Positions 7,026 through 16,385 of a stretch of DNA of 64,000 bases are shown here, one piece after another; the stretch's first letter is position 1; every line of letters starts with the position of its first letter. Origin of the DNA: Dyadobacter fermentans (GTDB lineage Bacteria > Bacteroidota > Bacteroidia > Cytophagales > Spirosomataceae); NCBI RefSeq assembly GCF_019924045.1, contig NZ_JAHXBN010000011.1, positions 372,001-436,000 on the forward strand, given 5' to 3'. The notes below the pieces were generated by a model, which had not been told where the DNA came from, ran no database searches, and saw nothing but the letters and a program-made list of their open reading frames with translations. The position numbers and the translations under genes were made by a program.

Positions 7026-9911
7026 TCAGATCACCACGTTCACGATGCGCTTCGGCACCACGACTACCTTCTTGGCCGGCTTGCCTTCCATCCATTTTTG
7101 AACGGTAGCGTCTGCCAGCACTTCCTTCTCGATTTCGGCCGGTGGCGTATCCAGCGGGAATGTCAGGGAAGCGCGAACCTTTCCATTGATCTGCACCGGA
7201 TATTCGAATACGGATTCCTGCACATATTTCGCTTCAAATACCGGGAATGCAGCTTTTGAAACACCGCCTGCTTCATTACCCAATGCAGCCCACAGCTCTT
7301 CCGAGATGTGCGGCGCATAAGGCGAAAGCAAGATTACCAGTTGTTCCAAAACTTCCTTACTCTGGCACTTCTGGCTGCCCAGCTCATTCACGCACACCAT
7401 AAATGCACTCACAGCCGTGTTGAACGAGAAGTTCTCGATATCCTCCCCGATCTTTTTGATCGTTTTATGCAAACTCTTCAACTCTTCTGGCTTTGCCGGC
7501 ACATCCTTCACCTGCCACTGGCCGGTTTCGGTATAGAACAGCCTCCACAGCTTGCGAATGAAGCGGTAAGTTCCGTCGATACCGTTCGTATTCCAAGGTT
7601 TCGCCTGATCCAATGGGCCCAGGAACATCTCGTACAAGCGCAGGGTATCTGCCCCATAGCGCTCCACAATGTCGTCCGGATTTACGACATTGAACTTGGA
7701 TTTCGACATTTTCTCCACTTCCACGCCGCAAATGTATTTGCCGTCTTCCAGGATAAATTCCGCGTTTTCGCCGGCAATATCGTGACGGGTAGCTTTGAAT
7801 TTCTCCACATCCAGCACGTCGTTTTCGACGATATTCACATCCACGTGCAATGCCGAAACCTCATATTGTGATTTCAAACCGGCGCTTACGAATACCGGCT
7901 TGCTGTAATCCTCACCTTTAACCCGGTACACAAAATTGCTGCGCCCCTGGATCATGCCCTGGTTGATCAGCTTTTTGAACGGCTCTTCTTCCTGCACAAA
8001 GCCCCGGTCCTTCATGAATTTGTTCCAGAAACGGCTGTACAACAAGTGGCCTGTTGCGTGCTCGGTTCCCCCGATGTACAAGTCCACGTCTTTCCAGTAG
8101 CTGATGGCTTCTTTCGACGCAAATTCGTTTTCGTTTTGAGGATCCATGTAGCGGTACCAGTACCAGCTGCTACCCGCCCAGCCCGGCATGGTGCTCAGCT
8201 CGTAGCCATTACCCGAACCGTGTTCCCAGCCTTGCGCGCGGCCCAATGGCGGCTCACCGTTTTCAGTCGGCAGGTATTTGTCAACCTCCGGCAGGTTCAA
8301 CGGCAGTTCGTTCAAGTCGAGCAGGTATGGTACCGGCTGGCCTTCGCTATCGTTTTTGTAATAAACAGGCACGGGCTCACCCCAGTAACGCTGGCGGCTG
8401 AACACCGCATCACGCAAGCGATAGTTGATTTTGCCTTTCCCTAATCCTTTTTCTTCCAGCCAGTTGATCAGCTTATCGGTGGCCTCCTTGTAAGTCAGCC
8501 CATCGATAATGCCCGAATTGATGTATTTTCCTTCCTTCGTCGCATCGGCTTGGGTTTCAATATCCTTTTGCGCGTCGAGGATCGGGATAATGGGCAAATT
8601 GAAATGCTTCGCAAAATTCCAGTCACGCTGGTCGCCGGATGGTACGGCCATTACCGCGCCGGTTCCGTAGCCTGCCAATACATAATCGGCAATGTAAACC
8701 GGCACTTTCTCCCCGCTGAATGGATTGAGCACGTACGCGCCCGTGAATGCACCCGAGACGGTTTTCACGTCCGACATCCGGTCGCGCTCCGATTTCTTTT
8801 GCGTCATCGCGATGTACGCATCGATTTCCGCACGCTGCTCCGGCGTAGTGATCACATCCACCAGTTCATGCTCCGGCGCGATCACCATGAATGTTACACC
8901 GTAGATCGTGTCGACGCGGGTTGTGAACACTTCGATAGAAGGAGGAAAGGAGGAAAGGGAGGAAGGGGAAGAAAGGGAGGAAGGAATATTCCCTTGTCCT
9001 TTTCCTCCATCCTCCCCTTCTTCCCCATTCCACACCCGGAACTTTACAAGCGCCCCGACAGAACGCCCAATCCAGTTGCGCTGCTGCTCTTTCAATGACT
9101 CCGTCCAATCCACTGTATCCAACCCGTCGATCAAACGTTGCGCATATGCGGTGATCCGCATCATCCATTGGCGCATCAGTTTCTGAATCACGGGGAAACC
9201 GCCGCGTTCCGAAACGCCGTCTTTTACTTCGTCGTTCGACAATACCGATCCCAATCCCGGGCACCAGTTTACAGTGGCGTCCGCAACGTAGGTCAGGCGG
9301 TATTTCAATGTCATCTTATATTGTGCCTCTTCCGACCATGCATTCCATTCTTCGGCGGTGAACGCAGGCGTATCCTCGTCGGCAGGCGCATTTACTTTGG
9401 CATTACCTTCCTGCGCAAACTTCGCGGTCAGCGTTTCGATAGGTTCTGCCTTGTCGGTATCGTTGTTGTACCAGCTGTTGAACAGTTCGGAGAAAATCCA
9501 TTGCGTCCATTTGTAATAGCCCGGGTCGGAAGTGCGCACTTCGCGGTTCCAGTCGTAGCTCAATCCCAGGTTTTTCAGCTGCTCGATGTAACGGGTAATA
9601 TTCTGCTCCGTCGTGATGGCGGGGTGCTGGCCGGTCTGGATCGCATATTGCTCGGCGGGCAAGCCGAAGCTGTCGAAACCCATCGGGTGCAGTACATTGA
9701 AGCCTTTCAGCCTTTTGTAGCGGGAATAGATGTCCGAGGCGATGTACCCCAGCGGATGGCCTACATGCAAGCCCGCTCCCGAAGGATAGGGAAACATGTC
9801 CAACACATAATATTTAGGCAAATCCGACGCATTCGACACGCTGAACGTGCCGTTTTGCTGCCAGTAGTCCTGCCATTTTTTTTCTATTTCCCGATGACTG
9901 TACTCACTCAT
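7026..9911 (-). CDS. leuS: Leucyl-tRNA synthetase with a low-complexity insertion
   Basis: Charges tRNA-Leu in the cytoplasm. Visible are the HIGH-type motif HVGHP near residue 50, the editing-domain motif [14 protein letters not shown], and KMSKS at about residue 734 before NVVNPDD. At 961 residues it is longer than the 860-940 usual in bacteria. Part of the excess is a 30-residue insertion (residues about 296-325, bases 8937-9026) at the start of the CP1 editing domain, made of Gly/Glu/Asp codons followed by Ser/Pro/Leu codons; at DNA level it is an imperfect purine/pyrimidine palindrome. The catalytic and editing motifs are intact, so the enzyme should be functional. It is transcribed alone. 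Confidence 0.97.
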   Translation of the reverse strand: MSEYSHREIEKKWQDYWQQNGTFSVSNASDLPKYYVLDMFPYPSGAGLHVGHPLGYIASDIYSRYKRLKGFNVLHPMGFDSFGLPAEQYAIQTGQHPAITTEQNITRYIEQLKNLGLSYDWNREVRTSDPGYYKWTQWIFSELFNSWYNNDTDKAEPIETLTAKFAQEGNAKVNAPADEDTPAFTAEEWNAWSEEAQYKMTLKYRLTYVADATVNWCPGLGSVLSNDEVKDGVSERGGFPVIQKLMRQWMMRITAYAQRLIDGLDTVDWTESLKEQQRNWIGRSVGALVKFRVWNGEEGEDGGKGQGNIPSSLSSPSSLSSFPPSIEVFTTRVDTIYGVTFMVIAPEHELVDVITTPEQRAEIDAYIAMTQKKSERDRMSDVKTVSGAFTGAYVLNPFSGEKVPVYIADYVLAGYGTGAVMAVPSGDQRDWNFAKHFNLPIIPILDAQKDIETQADATKEGKYINSGIIDGLTYKEATDKLINWLEEKGLGKGKINYRLRDAVFSRQRYWGEPVPVYYKNDSEGQPVPYLLDLNELPLNLPEVDKYLPTENGEPPLGRAQGWEHGSGNGYELSTMPGWAGSSWYWYRYMDPQNENEFASKEAISYWKDVDLYIGGTEHATGHLLYSRFWNKFMKDRGFVQEEEPFKKLINQGMIQGRSNFVYRVKGEDYSKPVFVSAGLKSQYEVSALHVDVNIVENDVLDVEKFKATRHDIAGENAEFILEDGKYICGVEVEKMSKSKFNVVNPDDIVERYGADTLRLYEMFLGPLDQAKPWNTNGIDGTYRFIRKLWRLFYTETGQWQVKDVPAKPEELKSLHKTIKKIGEDIENFSFNTAVSAFMVCVNELGSQKCQSKEVLEQLVILLSPYAPHISEELWAALGNEAGGVSKAAFPVFEAKYVQESVFEYPVQINGKVRASLTFPLDTPPAEIEKEVLADATVQKWMEGKPAKKVVVVPKRIVNVVI
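8937..9026 (-). repeat. In-frame purine/pyrimidine palindromic insertion inside leuS
   Basis: A 90-nt segment. In the coding sense the first half is purine-rich (GGGGAAGAAGGGGAGG...) and the second half pyrimidine-rich (...CCTCCCTTTCTTCCCC). The two halves are near reverse complements around the centre AATATT. It keeps the leuS frame and encodes 30 low-complexity residues. Confidence 0.7.
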
Positions 9912-10022
9912 ATCCTGTTAGTTGTTATGCTTTTCCCGGGTTCTCGGTGTGTATATCCACCCAAAATACTGATTATCAGAAGGTAAAGCTTTTGTTTATT
10001 TTCTATTCCCTGAAATAAACCG

Positions 10023-10030
10023 CAAAAATA
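10023..10030 (-). promoter_or_regulatory. Possible -7 promoter box for leuS
   Basis: The minus strand reads TATTTTTG, matching TAnnTTTG. It would give a leader of roughly 105 nt. No clear -33 TTTG was seen. Confidence 0.4.
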
Positions 10031-10126
10031 GCGTTTTTTGATCGGATTCGGGTAGTTGTCGATAATCCGGCATGGGATTTTACCGTTATGCAGCAGTTAT
10101 CCATCTTACCCCAATTTTCAAATGCT

Positions 10127-10798
10127 ATGAGAAACGTGACGATTGCGCTGTTTGCATTATTGATCAGCTACTCTGCCTCCGCTCAGTACGACCCCGGTTT
10201 CCGCTTCGGTATCAAGGCAGGAGCGAATTTATCGAACATCAATGGCAGCAACGACCTCACTCTCGCACCCGGCGGGAATGCATTCAATTTCAAAGACAAT
10301 TCCAACCGCTCGCTGGGGTTTGCCGGCGGTGTTTTCTTCCGTTTCGGAAAAACATTCTACATACAACCCGAGCTACTGTTGTCCCAGAAAGGGGGGAAAT
10401 TCAACGTTTACAAGGATGGCCTCACCAACTCGCAAGGAAAGGTCGACGTACGGTTCAGCAATTTGGATGTGCCGGTACTCTTCGGGTTCCGTGTCGCGAA
10501 GTTTTTCCGGGTTAACGTAGGACCAATGGCTTCGCTGCGATTATCCAGCAACGGCAAGCTCGGCGACTCATTTGACGATTTCACCGGCGACAATTCGGAT
10601 ATAACTTTCAAAAACCGGCTGGCTTACGGCTACCAGGCCGGTGTGGGCTTCGACTTCGGGCGGATGAGCCTGGATGTGCGCTACGAAGGCAACTTCACGG
10701 AGATCGTGAAAGTGAATTTCAACAATGCCACTACCGCCTCTCAATTTGGCAAAAAGGGTAACCTGTTCCAGGCGACGCTCGGTTTCGCCATTTTTTAA
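10127..10798 (+). CDS. Outer-membrane beta-barrel protein, PorT-like family
   Basis: A 223-residue protein. The ATG at 10127 is preferred over that at 10088 because it starts a clean signal peptide ending ASAQ. The mature sequence alternates polar and hydrophobic residues, begins FRFGIKAGANLSN, and contains GFAGGVFFRFGKTFYIQPELLLSQKGGK and a final strand ATLGFAIF ending in an aromatic residue, all hallmarks of the PF13568 outer-membrane barrel proteins. Eight strands are likely. Its cargo or partner is unknown. A terminator follows and the gene appears monocistronic. Confidence 0.85.
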   Translation: MRNVTIALFALLISYSASAQYDPGFRFGIKAGANLSNINGSNDLTLAPGGNAFNFKDNSNRSLGFAGGVFFRFGKTFYIQPELLLSQKGGKFNVYKDGLTNSQGKVDVRFSNLDVPVLFGFRVAKFFRVNVGPMASLRLSSNGKLGDSFDDFTGDNSDITFKNRLAYGYQAGVGFDFGRMSLDVRYEGNFTEIVKVNFNNATTASQFGKKGNLFQATLGFAIF

Positions 10799-10825
10799 AG
10801 TCCGGTTATTCAATACAAAAACGGG

Positions 10826-10859
10826 AAACGGAATCTGTGTAAACGGTTCCGTTTTTTTT
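10826..10859 (+). terminator. Terminator after the outer-membrane barrel gene
   Basis: The stem AAACGGAA / TTCCGTTT is followed by an uninterrupted T run. Confidence 0.8.
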
Positions 10860-10892
10860 ATTCCTCATGAATGCCGAATGCGGGGCTATTTC

Positions 10893-10900
10893 TACTTTTG
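10893..10900 (+). promoter_or_regulatory. -7 promoter box for the ScfR/RamB-like regulator
   Basis: TACTTTTG is a perfect TAnnTTTG match, 63 bp before the GTG start. No obvious -33 box is present. Confidence 0.45.
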
Positions 10901-10963
10901 TGTTTCATTCGTTAAATTGCCTGTAAGCGAAATCGCACAAAATCAGGCCCATATATCAGCACA

Positions 10964-12454
10964 GTGGCTATTAATCAAGATAATGTAAGACTGGTTTTCG
11001 GACTCAAACTCAAACAACTCCGGCTCGACAAGGGAATGTCGCTCAGCGAACTTTCCCAGAAATCGGGGTTGTCGATTTCCTATATCAATGAAATTGAGAA
11101 AGGGAAAAAGTATCCGAAATCCGACAAAATCCTTGCATTGGCGAGCGCCATTGAGGTCGATTACGACACCCTGGTTTCATTAAAACTGAGCAAACGGCTG
11201 GAACCGATTTCCGACCTGCTCAGCTCGAATATACTGACGGAACTTCCCCTCGAACTGTTCGGCATCGATCCGGCCAACTTGCTTGAAATCCTTTCCGACG
11301 CGCCTACCAAGATCAGCGCATTCGTGGGAACGCTCATTGAAATCGCCCGGAATTATAACATGTCGATCGAGAAGTTTTATTTCTCGGCATTGCGGACTTA
11401 TCAGGAAATGCACGACAATTATTTCGAGGATATCGAAGAGGAAGCCGAACGCTTTCTGACAGAGCAGAATGTGGAGGCGTCGCAGCTCCTCGGCGAACAG
11501 CAGCTGGAAAGCATCCTGAAAGATCAGTACGGCTATACGATCGAGCCCATTAACGAACGTAATAATCCCGAGTTTGCAACGGTGCGCTCGCTTACCATTC
11601 CCAATTCAGCCGGCACGCGCCTTTTGATCAATGCACATTTATCTTCCGTACAGCGGGCGTTTATCTACGGGCGGGAAATCGGGTATTTGTATTTAAACCT
11701 GAAAAACCGCCTTCATACGACCGCATTAGTAGAAGCGGAGTCGTTCGAGCAATTGCTGAACAACTTTAAGGCATCCTATTTCGGCAGTGCGATTATTATT
11801 AAAAGAAGCCTGCTGGTACCGGCCATTGCCGATTTTTTTGCGCAAAAAACCTGGCAGCCCGAGAAGCTCATCCAGCTCATTCACGATTTCAATACCACTC
11901 CCGAATCGTTCTGTTACCGGCTCAGCAATATCCTACCGCGGTATTTCGGCATCAACCAGATCTTCTTTTCGCGTTTCAACAACTTCGTCGGACAGAACCT
12001 GTTCCATATGACAAAGGAAATGCACATTTCCAGAAAGCATTACCCGCATACCGTCCGCGACGAGCATTATTGCCGACGCTGGGTGGCGCTTACCATCCTG
12101 AACGACCTCGGCGACATTATCCAGGCCAAACAGCCGCCGCGCATTCTCTGCAAAGCGCAAAAATCGACCTATATCGATACGCAGGACCAATATCTGGTCG
12201 TGAGTTTCGCCCAGCCGATGTCACCCACGCCCAACCTGAATGTGAGCGTGTCGATGGGCATTTACCTCGACGAGCAAACACGGGAGAAATTAGCGTTCCT
12301 CGGCGATCCTGCCCTGGCCGCCAGGGACGTAAACCAGACCTGCGAGCGCTGCTCGCTGTTCGATTGCCGGGAGCGCATTGCAGCGCCGGTAATCCTGCAA
12401 AAACGGCACAAAAACGAGGAGCTCAGGAAAGCTTTGAAACGGATGATTAACTGA
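10964..12454 (+). CDS. XRE-family regulator of the short-chain fatty-acyl (ScfR/RamB-like) type
   Basis: A 496-residue protein starting at GTG. Residues about 10-65 form a helix-turn-helix of the Cro/CI class (LKQLRLDKGMSLSELSQKSG, then ISYINEIEKGKKYP). The middle (about 190-330) resembles the IrrE/ImmA-like domain but lacks an obvious HEXXH motif. The C-terminus has a cysteine cluster, CERCSLFDCRER (about 455-466), as in DUF2083 proteins. RamB, PrpR and ScfR relatives sense acyl-CoA and control propionate, acetate or glyoxylate metabolism. The fatty-acid hydroxylase and acyl-CoA dehydrogenase genes nearby are possible but unproven targets. Confidence 0.85.
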   Translation: MAINQDNVRLVFGLKLKQLRLDKGMSLSELSQKSGLSISYINEIEKGKKYPKSDKILALASAIEVDYDTLVSLKLSKRLEPISDLLSSNILTELPLELFGIDPANLLEILSDAPTKISAFVGTLIEIARNYNMSIEKFYFSALRTYQEMHDNYFEDIEEEAERFLTEQNVEASQLLGEQQLESILKDQYGYTIEPINERNNPEFATVRSLTIPNSAGTRLLINAHLSSVQRAFIYGREIGYLYLNLKNRLHTTALVEAESFEQLLNNFKASYFGSAIIIKRSLLVPAIADFFAQKTWQPEKLIQLIHDFNTTPESFCYRLSNILPRYFGINQIFFSRFNNFVGQNLFHMTKEMHISRKHYPHTVRDEHYCRRWVALTILNDLGDIIQAKQPPRILCKAQKSTYIDTQDQYLVVSFAQPMSPTPNLNVSVSMGIYLDEQTREKLAFLGDPALAARDVNQTCERCSLFDCRERIAAPVILQKRHKNEELRKALKRMIN

Positions 12455-12614
12455 TCGTTTCCGGTTACTTAGTATATTTAAAACGTAAACCCGGGAAATT
12501 TCGAACCTTTAATGGGGGTTTCCTGTCACATAAATGTCTGATAAGTACCCTGCCGGTTGCTATTAAAAAAATCTTAGAAATAGGCAGGCGGAAACTTACA
12601 GTTCTCTTCTCAAC

Positions 12615-12622
12615 TATCTTTG
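12615..12622 (+). promoter_or_regulatory. -7 promoter box for the sterol desaturase-like gene
   Basis: TATCTTTG is a perfect TAnnTTTG match, 22 bp before the ATG. Confidence 0.55.
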
Positions 12623-12644
12623 TTTATTATTTGAAGAAATTGCT

Positions 12645-13625
12645 ATGCCCGGCACTTATGATTTTGAGGATCTCATTCTGAAACTGTCGACCCCATTTTA
12701 TATCTGTCTGATCGGTCTTGAGATCTTTTTAACATACAAAACACCACACGAGGAACTGGCCAAACGTCCGGCCTATTCTCTGAAAGATACATTAATGAAC
12801 GCGGTGCTGATGCTGCTCAATGGCGGCATCGATTTGCTGTTCCGCGCCGCTTATGTGAGCGTGCTGATCTGGTTCTACAATTTTTCCCTCTTCGAACCGA
12901 TCGCTAATCCTTACTGGTACTGGCTTGCATTGTTCCTCGCCGAGGACCTGGCGTTCTACACATTGCATTATGTAGATCACCACTGCCGGCTGTTCTGGGC
13001 GGTGCATGTAACACACCATTCTTCAGAACATTTCAACCTGACTACCGGCTTCCGTTCATCGGTATTCCAGCCGCTCTACCGGTTCATCTATTTCATTCCG
13101 TTGGCATTGGTAGGATTCAATCCGGCTGATATCATCGTCATGTACTCCATCACGCAGATTTACGGCATCATCGTCCACACCGAATATGTGGGCAAACTGG
13201 GTTGGCTGGAATACATTTTTGTAACGCCTTCGCACCACCGCGTGCACCACGCAAGTAACATCCGGTATCTCGACAAGAACATGGGCATGTGCCTGATCAT
13301 CTGGGATCGAATTTTCGGCACGTTCCAGGAAGAGCTGCCTACCGAACCGCCCCGTTACGGCCTCACCAAATCCATGGAACAACAGGGCCTGGCTCAGACC
13401 GTTTTTCACGAATGGAAGGCTATTGGCGAAGATTTCTCGCAGCCGGTGGATCTTAAAACGAAGTTGAAATACCTCTTCAAAGCGCCGGGATGGTCGCCCG
13501 ACGGCTCGCGCGAGACGAGCAAGGATTTGCAGCGGAAGCTGGCGGCTGCGACGCCGCTGACCGCCGACCACCGACCACCGACCACCGATCGCGAAACAGC
13601 TGTCGATGGTCAATATTTGAATTAA
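12645..13625 (+). CDS. Sterol desaturase / fatty acid hydroxylase family protein
   Basis: A 326-residue integral membrane di-iron enzyme. The three histidine clusters are present: HYVDHH, HVTHHSSEHFN and, after two more hydrophobic segments, HHRVHHASN. The family hydroxylates or desaturates lipid acyl chains, sphingoid bases or carotenoids; the substrate here is unknown. The last 20 or so residues (TADHRPPTTDRETAVDG) are encoded by a GACCACC repeat, so the native C-terminus probably ended earlier and has been extended. The promoter box TATCTTTG lies just upstream. The next gene is convergent. Confidence 0.85.
   Translation: MPGTYDFEDLILKLSTPFYICLIGLEIFLTYKTPHEELAKRPAYSLKDTLMNAVLMLLNGGIDLLFRAAYVSVLIWFYNFSLFEPIANPYWYWLALFLAEDLAFYTLHYVDHHCRLFWAVHVTHHSSEHFNLTTGFRSSVFQPLYRFIYFIPLALVGFNPADIIVMYSITQIYGIIVHTEYVGKLGWLEYIFVTPSHHRVHHASNIRYLDKNMGMCLIIWDRIFGTFQEELPTEPPRYGLTKSMEQQGLAQTVFHEWKAIGEDFSQPVDLKTKLKYLFKAPGWSPDGSRETSKDLQRKLAAATPLTADHRPPTTDRETAVDGQYLN
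13559..13590. repeat. Short tandem repeat (GACCACC type) inside the end of the desaturase gene
   Basis: GACCGCCGACCACCGACC continues as further CACCGAC units. It encodes the peptide TADHRPPTTD. Sequence of the same family occurs at 13637-13667 (inverted) and 16386-16431. Confidence 0.7.
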
Positions 13626-13636
13626 CCTGACACGAC

Positions 13637-13667
13637 ATCGGCGGTCGGCCGTCAGTAGTCGGCGGTC
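13637..13667. repeat. Inverted copy of the GGTCGGCGGTC repeat, possible terminator
   Basis: ATCGGCGGTCGG and AGTCGGCGGTC are followed by AAAAAA. Together with 13559-13590 it forms a long imperfect inverted repeat around the desaturase stop codon, able to fold as a hairpin between the two convergent genes. Confidence 0.55.
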
Positions 13668-13676
13668 AAAAAAGCG

Positions 13677-14840
13677 CTATTTAAACGCCTGCACCCCTGT
13701 AATCTCCGCCCCGAGGATCAGCAAATGAATATCATGCGTACCCTCGTAGGTAATCACCGATTCGAGGTTCATCATGTGGCGCATAATGGGGTATTCGCCG
13801 GTAATGCCCATGGCACCGAGTATCTGGCGGGCTTCACGGGCGATGTTCAGGGCCATCGCCACATTGTTCCTTTTCGCCATGGAAATCTGCACGGTAGTCG
13901 CTACGCCGGCATCCATGAGCTGGCCTAGCCGCCATGCGAGCAGCTGGGCTTTCGTAATTTCCGTCAGCATTTCAGCGAGTTTTTTCTGCGTGAGTTGAAA
14001 TGCGCCTATCGGTTTATCGAACTGAATACGCTCCGCAGCGTACTTCACAGCGGTTTCATAGCAGTCAATCGCCACGCCGATAGCGCCCCAGGCAATGCCG
14101 TACCGCGCTTTATCGAGGCATTGCAAGGGAGCTTTCAGCCCCTCAGCGCCTGGAAGAATATGGGTTTCAGGAATCAATACATTGTCAAAAACCAGTTCGC
14201 CCGTCGCACTCGCACGCAACGACCATTTGTGATGGATTTCAGGGGTTGAAAAACCTTCCATACCACGTTCGACGATCACACCTTGCACCCGGCCCGCTTC
14301 GTTCCTCGCCCACACCACGCCTACATGCGCGAAAGGAGCATTGGAAATCCACATTTTGGAGCCATTGAGTATATAGCCGTCTTCGGTTTTGGTAATATGG
14401 GTCTTCATGCCGCCGGGGTTCGAACCATGGTCCGGCTCGGTAAGTCCGAAACACCCCAGCCATTCGCCGGTCGCCAGTTTGGGCAAATATTTTCGCTTCT
14501 GTTCCTCCGAACCAAATGCATAAATCGGCCACATTACCAGCGAACTCTGCACGGAAATGGTCGACCGCATACCCGAATCGCCCTTCTCGATTTCCTGGCA
14601 CATCAGTCCATAGCTGGTATAATCCAGCCCGCCCCCGCCGTATTCCACCGGGATCGTCGGCCCGAAAACGCCCAGTTCTCCGAATTTTGGGATTAAATGC
14701 AATGGAAACGCTGCCCTTTGCGCAAAATCTTCGATAACGGGCTTGATTTCGCGATCCGAAAAATCACGCACGGCCTGCTGAATGAGTCGCTGCTCGTCGG
14801 TCAGCAGGTCGGAGATGTTGAAGAAGTCGGTTTGAGTCAT
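13677..14840 (-). CDS. Acyl-CoA dehydrogenase, glutaryl-CoA dehydrogenase-like
   Basis: A 387-residue FAD enzyme. Visible are LTDEQRLIQQAVRDF at the N-terminus, CFGLTEPDHGSNPGGM for FAD/substrate binding, and at the C-terminus TYEGTHDIHLLILGAEITG, where the glutamate is the catalytic base. The ending and the SGMRSTISVQSSLVMWPI block resemble glutaryl-CoA dehydrogenases (lysine/tryptophan degradation), but decarboxylating and non-decarboxylating forms cannot be separated by eye. The start at 14840 is used; an upstream extension to 14927 overlaps hicB and looks spurious. Only 10 bp separate it from hicB, so co-transcription is possible. Confidence 0.88.
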   Translation of the reverse strand: MTQTDFFNISDLLTDEQRLIQQAVRDFSDREIKPVIEDFAQRAAFPLHLIPKFGELGVFGPTIPVEYGGGGLDYTSYGLMCQEIEKGDSGMRSTISVQSSLVMWPIYAFGSEEQKRKYLPKLATGEWLGCFGLTEPDHGSNPGGMKTHITKTEDGYILNGSKMWISNAPFAHVGVVWARNEAGRVQGVIVERGMEGFSTPEIHHKWSLRASATGELVFDNVLIPETHILPGAEGLKAPLQCLDKARYGIAWGAIGVAIDCYETAVKYAAERIQFDKPIGAFQLTQKKLAEMLTEITKAQLLAWRLGQLMDAGVATTVQISMAKRNNVAMALNIAREARQILGAMGITGEYPIMRHMMNLESVITYEGTHDIHLLILGAEITGVQAFK

Positions 14841-14850
14841 TTGTAAAGAA

Positions 14851-15063
14851 TCAGGTCTGCACGAGCTTGCCTTTGGCCGTCGGGATTTCCCGACCCAGCT
14901 CTTTCGCAGTGGCAATCCATTCGTCAATCACTTTTTGCACATTGTCTAGCGCTTCGCTCTGTGTCACACCATCAGCCAAACATCCCGGAAGCTCGGGAAC
15001 TTCGACAATAAACGATTGATCCTCCTCGCTCCAATACATGATCAATTCATACTTACTGTTCAT
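14851..15063 (-). CDS. hicB: HicB-like antitoxin
   Basis: A 70-residue protein with the HicB partial RNase H-like fold: YELIMYWSEEDQSFIVEVPELPGCLADG, then TQSEALDNVQKVIDEWI. Such proteins bind and block HicA. There is no separate C-terminal DNA-binding domain, as in short HicB variants, so autoregulation may differ. It follows hicA by 33 bp in the same direction and precedes the acyl-CoA dehydrogenase by 10 bp. Confidence 0.85.
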   Translation of the reverse strand: MNSKYELIMYWSEEDQSFIVEVPELPGCLADGVTQSEALDNVQKVIDEWIATAKELGREIPTAKGKLVQT

Positions 15064-15096
15064 AGCTGAAAAGTTTGTATTTTAAAATAATTGCCC

Positions 15097-15312
15097 TTAC
15101 CTGCTTAAATGATAGGGTTTCGCTTTGCTACCCAAAGGTTGAATATTTACAATTTCAGAAATATTCTCCTTATAAAAAATTCTATGACTACCTGATCCCT
15201 TTTTCTCCGTGAAGCCGAGATTTAATAGAATCAACCGCAATTCATCGAAAGCAAAATTGTTGTCGGATGCTTCTGACAGCAATTTTAAAATCAGTTTTTC
15301 AAATTTACCCAT
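15097..15312 (-). CDS. hicA: HicA-like mRNA interferase toxin
   Basis: A 71-residue protein of the HicA/YcfA double-stranded-RNA-binding fold. The conserved catalytic histidine lies in GSGSHRIFY, after LLNLGFTEKK, and the ending IQPLGSKAKPYHLSR replaces the usual P-H-x-x-x-E-(I/L) tail. HicA toxins cleave mRNA when free of HicB. The gene order toxin then antitoxin is the classical one for hicAB. An AT-rich partial palindrome at 15324-15341 just upstream could be the operator. Confidence 0.8.
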   Translation of the reverse strand: MGKFEKLILKLLSEASDNNFAFDELRLILLNLGFTEKKGSGSHRIFYKENISEIVNIQPLGSKAKPYHLSR

Positions 15313-15323
15313 TTAATAGTGTG

Positions 15324-15341
15324 TTAAATTTTTAAGTTTAA
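15324..15341 (-). promoter_or_regulatory. Possible hicAB operator
   Basis: TTAAATTTTTAAGTTTAA is a partly symmetric AT-rich sequence just ahead of hicA. Its position fits an autoregulatory site; nothing else supports it. Confidence 0.25.
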
Positions 15342-15349
15342 ATCTCCAC

Positions 15350-16273
15350 TCAACTTCCAAACACCTTCTTCACATAAACCAAATCCTCCTTATGCGCCTG
15401 AACGCCATCCATCGTCTTCGGCGAAGCTTTTTCGAGGCATTGTTCCAAAACCAAATGCGGCTTCACACCCAGGGCGCCGAGCGATTGCGCTAATCTTGGG
15501 TAGTCAATATCTCCTTCTGTGAAAGTCTCCTGCCAAATGCCGCCTTTCGATTGCCGCAAATGCAGTTCGGCAATGCGCTTTCCATACAATTTCACTATAT
15601 CGAACAAGGCAACCTGCGAATTGCCCGAACCGCGGTAAACCCAATGCACATCCAGGCACAGCGACACATTTTTAGGGTCCGTGGCTAGCAGCATATGATG
15701 GAACTCCCGCGCAGCCGCGCGCAGCTCGACGTCGTGCGTGTGATAGGCGAGGGTCATACCCCGTTTTTTGAGCTCCGCTCCAAGCTTATCGAGGTTTTGA
15801 GCCTGCCGGGTCAGTTGTTCGTCGGATTTATTCTTGTCGCTTCCCCATTGAAGAGGGCTGGGATTTGTTACAATAATCTTGGTATCCGCAGCTTTGAGCG
15901 CGTCGGCAATAGCCAGCACGGATTCAATGGATTTGACACCTTCCTCCGCCTCATGCAATGCAGTATTGACATAGACAGATGGCATCGCTAACCGGTATTT
16001 TCTGAGTACCGGAAGCAGTTTCGGCACCTCGTCGGCGTTGTTGAATGCAGGTTCGTAGGCTTTCAACCCCGTGGAAGCGAACTCGGCCAGCGAGGCGTCC
16101 GGATCCTTGCCCCATTCTTTCCCGTCGCGGGCGTAAAAGGTGATCCACGAGTACTGATTGCACGACAGCGGCAGGACCGCGGCGTGCTGCTCGGCACGGG
16201 CGGCTTCCGAAAGCACTGCGGCACCGGCCGAAACAGCCAGGGTGTTCAGGAATTGGCGGCGGTTTTGCGACAT
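15350..16273 (-). CDS. Exported sugar phosphate isomerase/epimerase-like protein
   Basis: A 307-residue protein of the xylose isomerase-like TIM-barrel family (AP_endonuc_2). A Tat-type signal, NRRQFLNTLAVSAGAAVLSEAARA, precedes the barrel. Typical segments are LKAYEPAFNN, MTLAYHTHDVEL, VSLCLDVHWVYRGSG and HLVLEQCLEK; the Asp, His and Glu residues in them probably bind a divalent metal. Relatives act on sugars, inosose or hydroxypyruvate in the periplasm of Bacteroidota. The substrate is unknown. It runs in the same direction as hicAB, with 37 bp between them. Confidence 0.82.
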   Translation of the reverse strand: MSQNRRQFLNTLAVSAGAAVLSEAARAEQHAAVLPLSCNQYSWITFYARDGKEWGKDPDASLAEFASTGLKAYEPAFNNADEVPKLLPVLRKYRLAMPSVYVNTALHEAEEGVKSIESVLAIADALKAADTKIIVTNPSPLQWGSDKNKSDEQLTRQAQNLDKLGAELKKRGMTLAYHTHDVELRAAAREFHHMLLATDPKNVSLCLDVHWVYRGSGNSQVALFDIVKLYGKRIAELHLRQSKGGIWQETFTEGDIDYPRLAQSLGALGVKPHLVLEQCLEKASPKTMDGVQAHKEDLVYVKKVFGS

Positions 16274-16385
16274 GGTTTTAGGGGTTTGAATAGTGTTTGA
16301 TGATCATTATGCATTAAAGTAGCACCGTGCGGTTTGCTACCCGACCTCTTCATGCCGTTCGATCCTCAACCGATTCCTTACCGAG

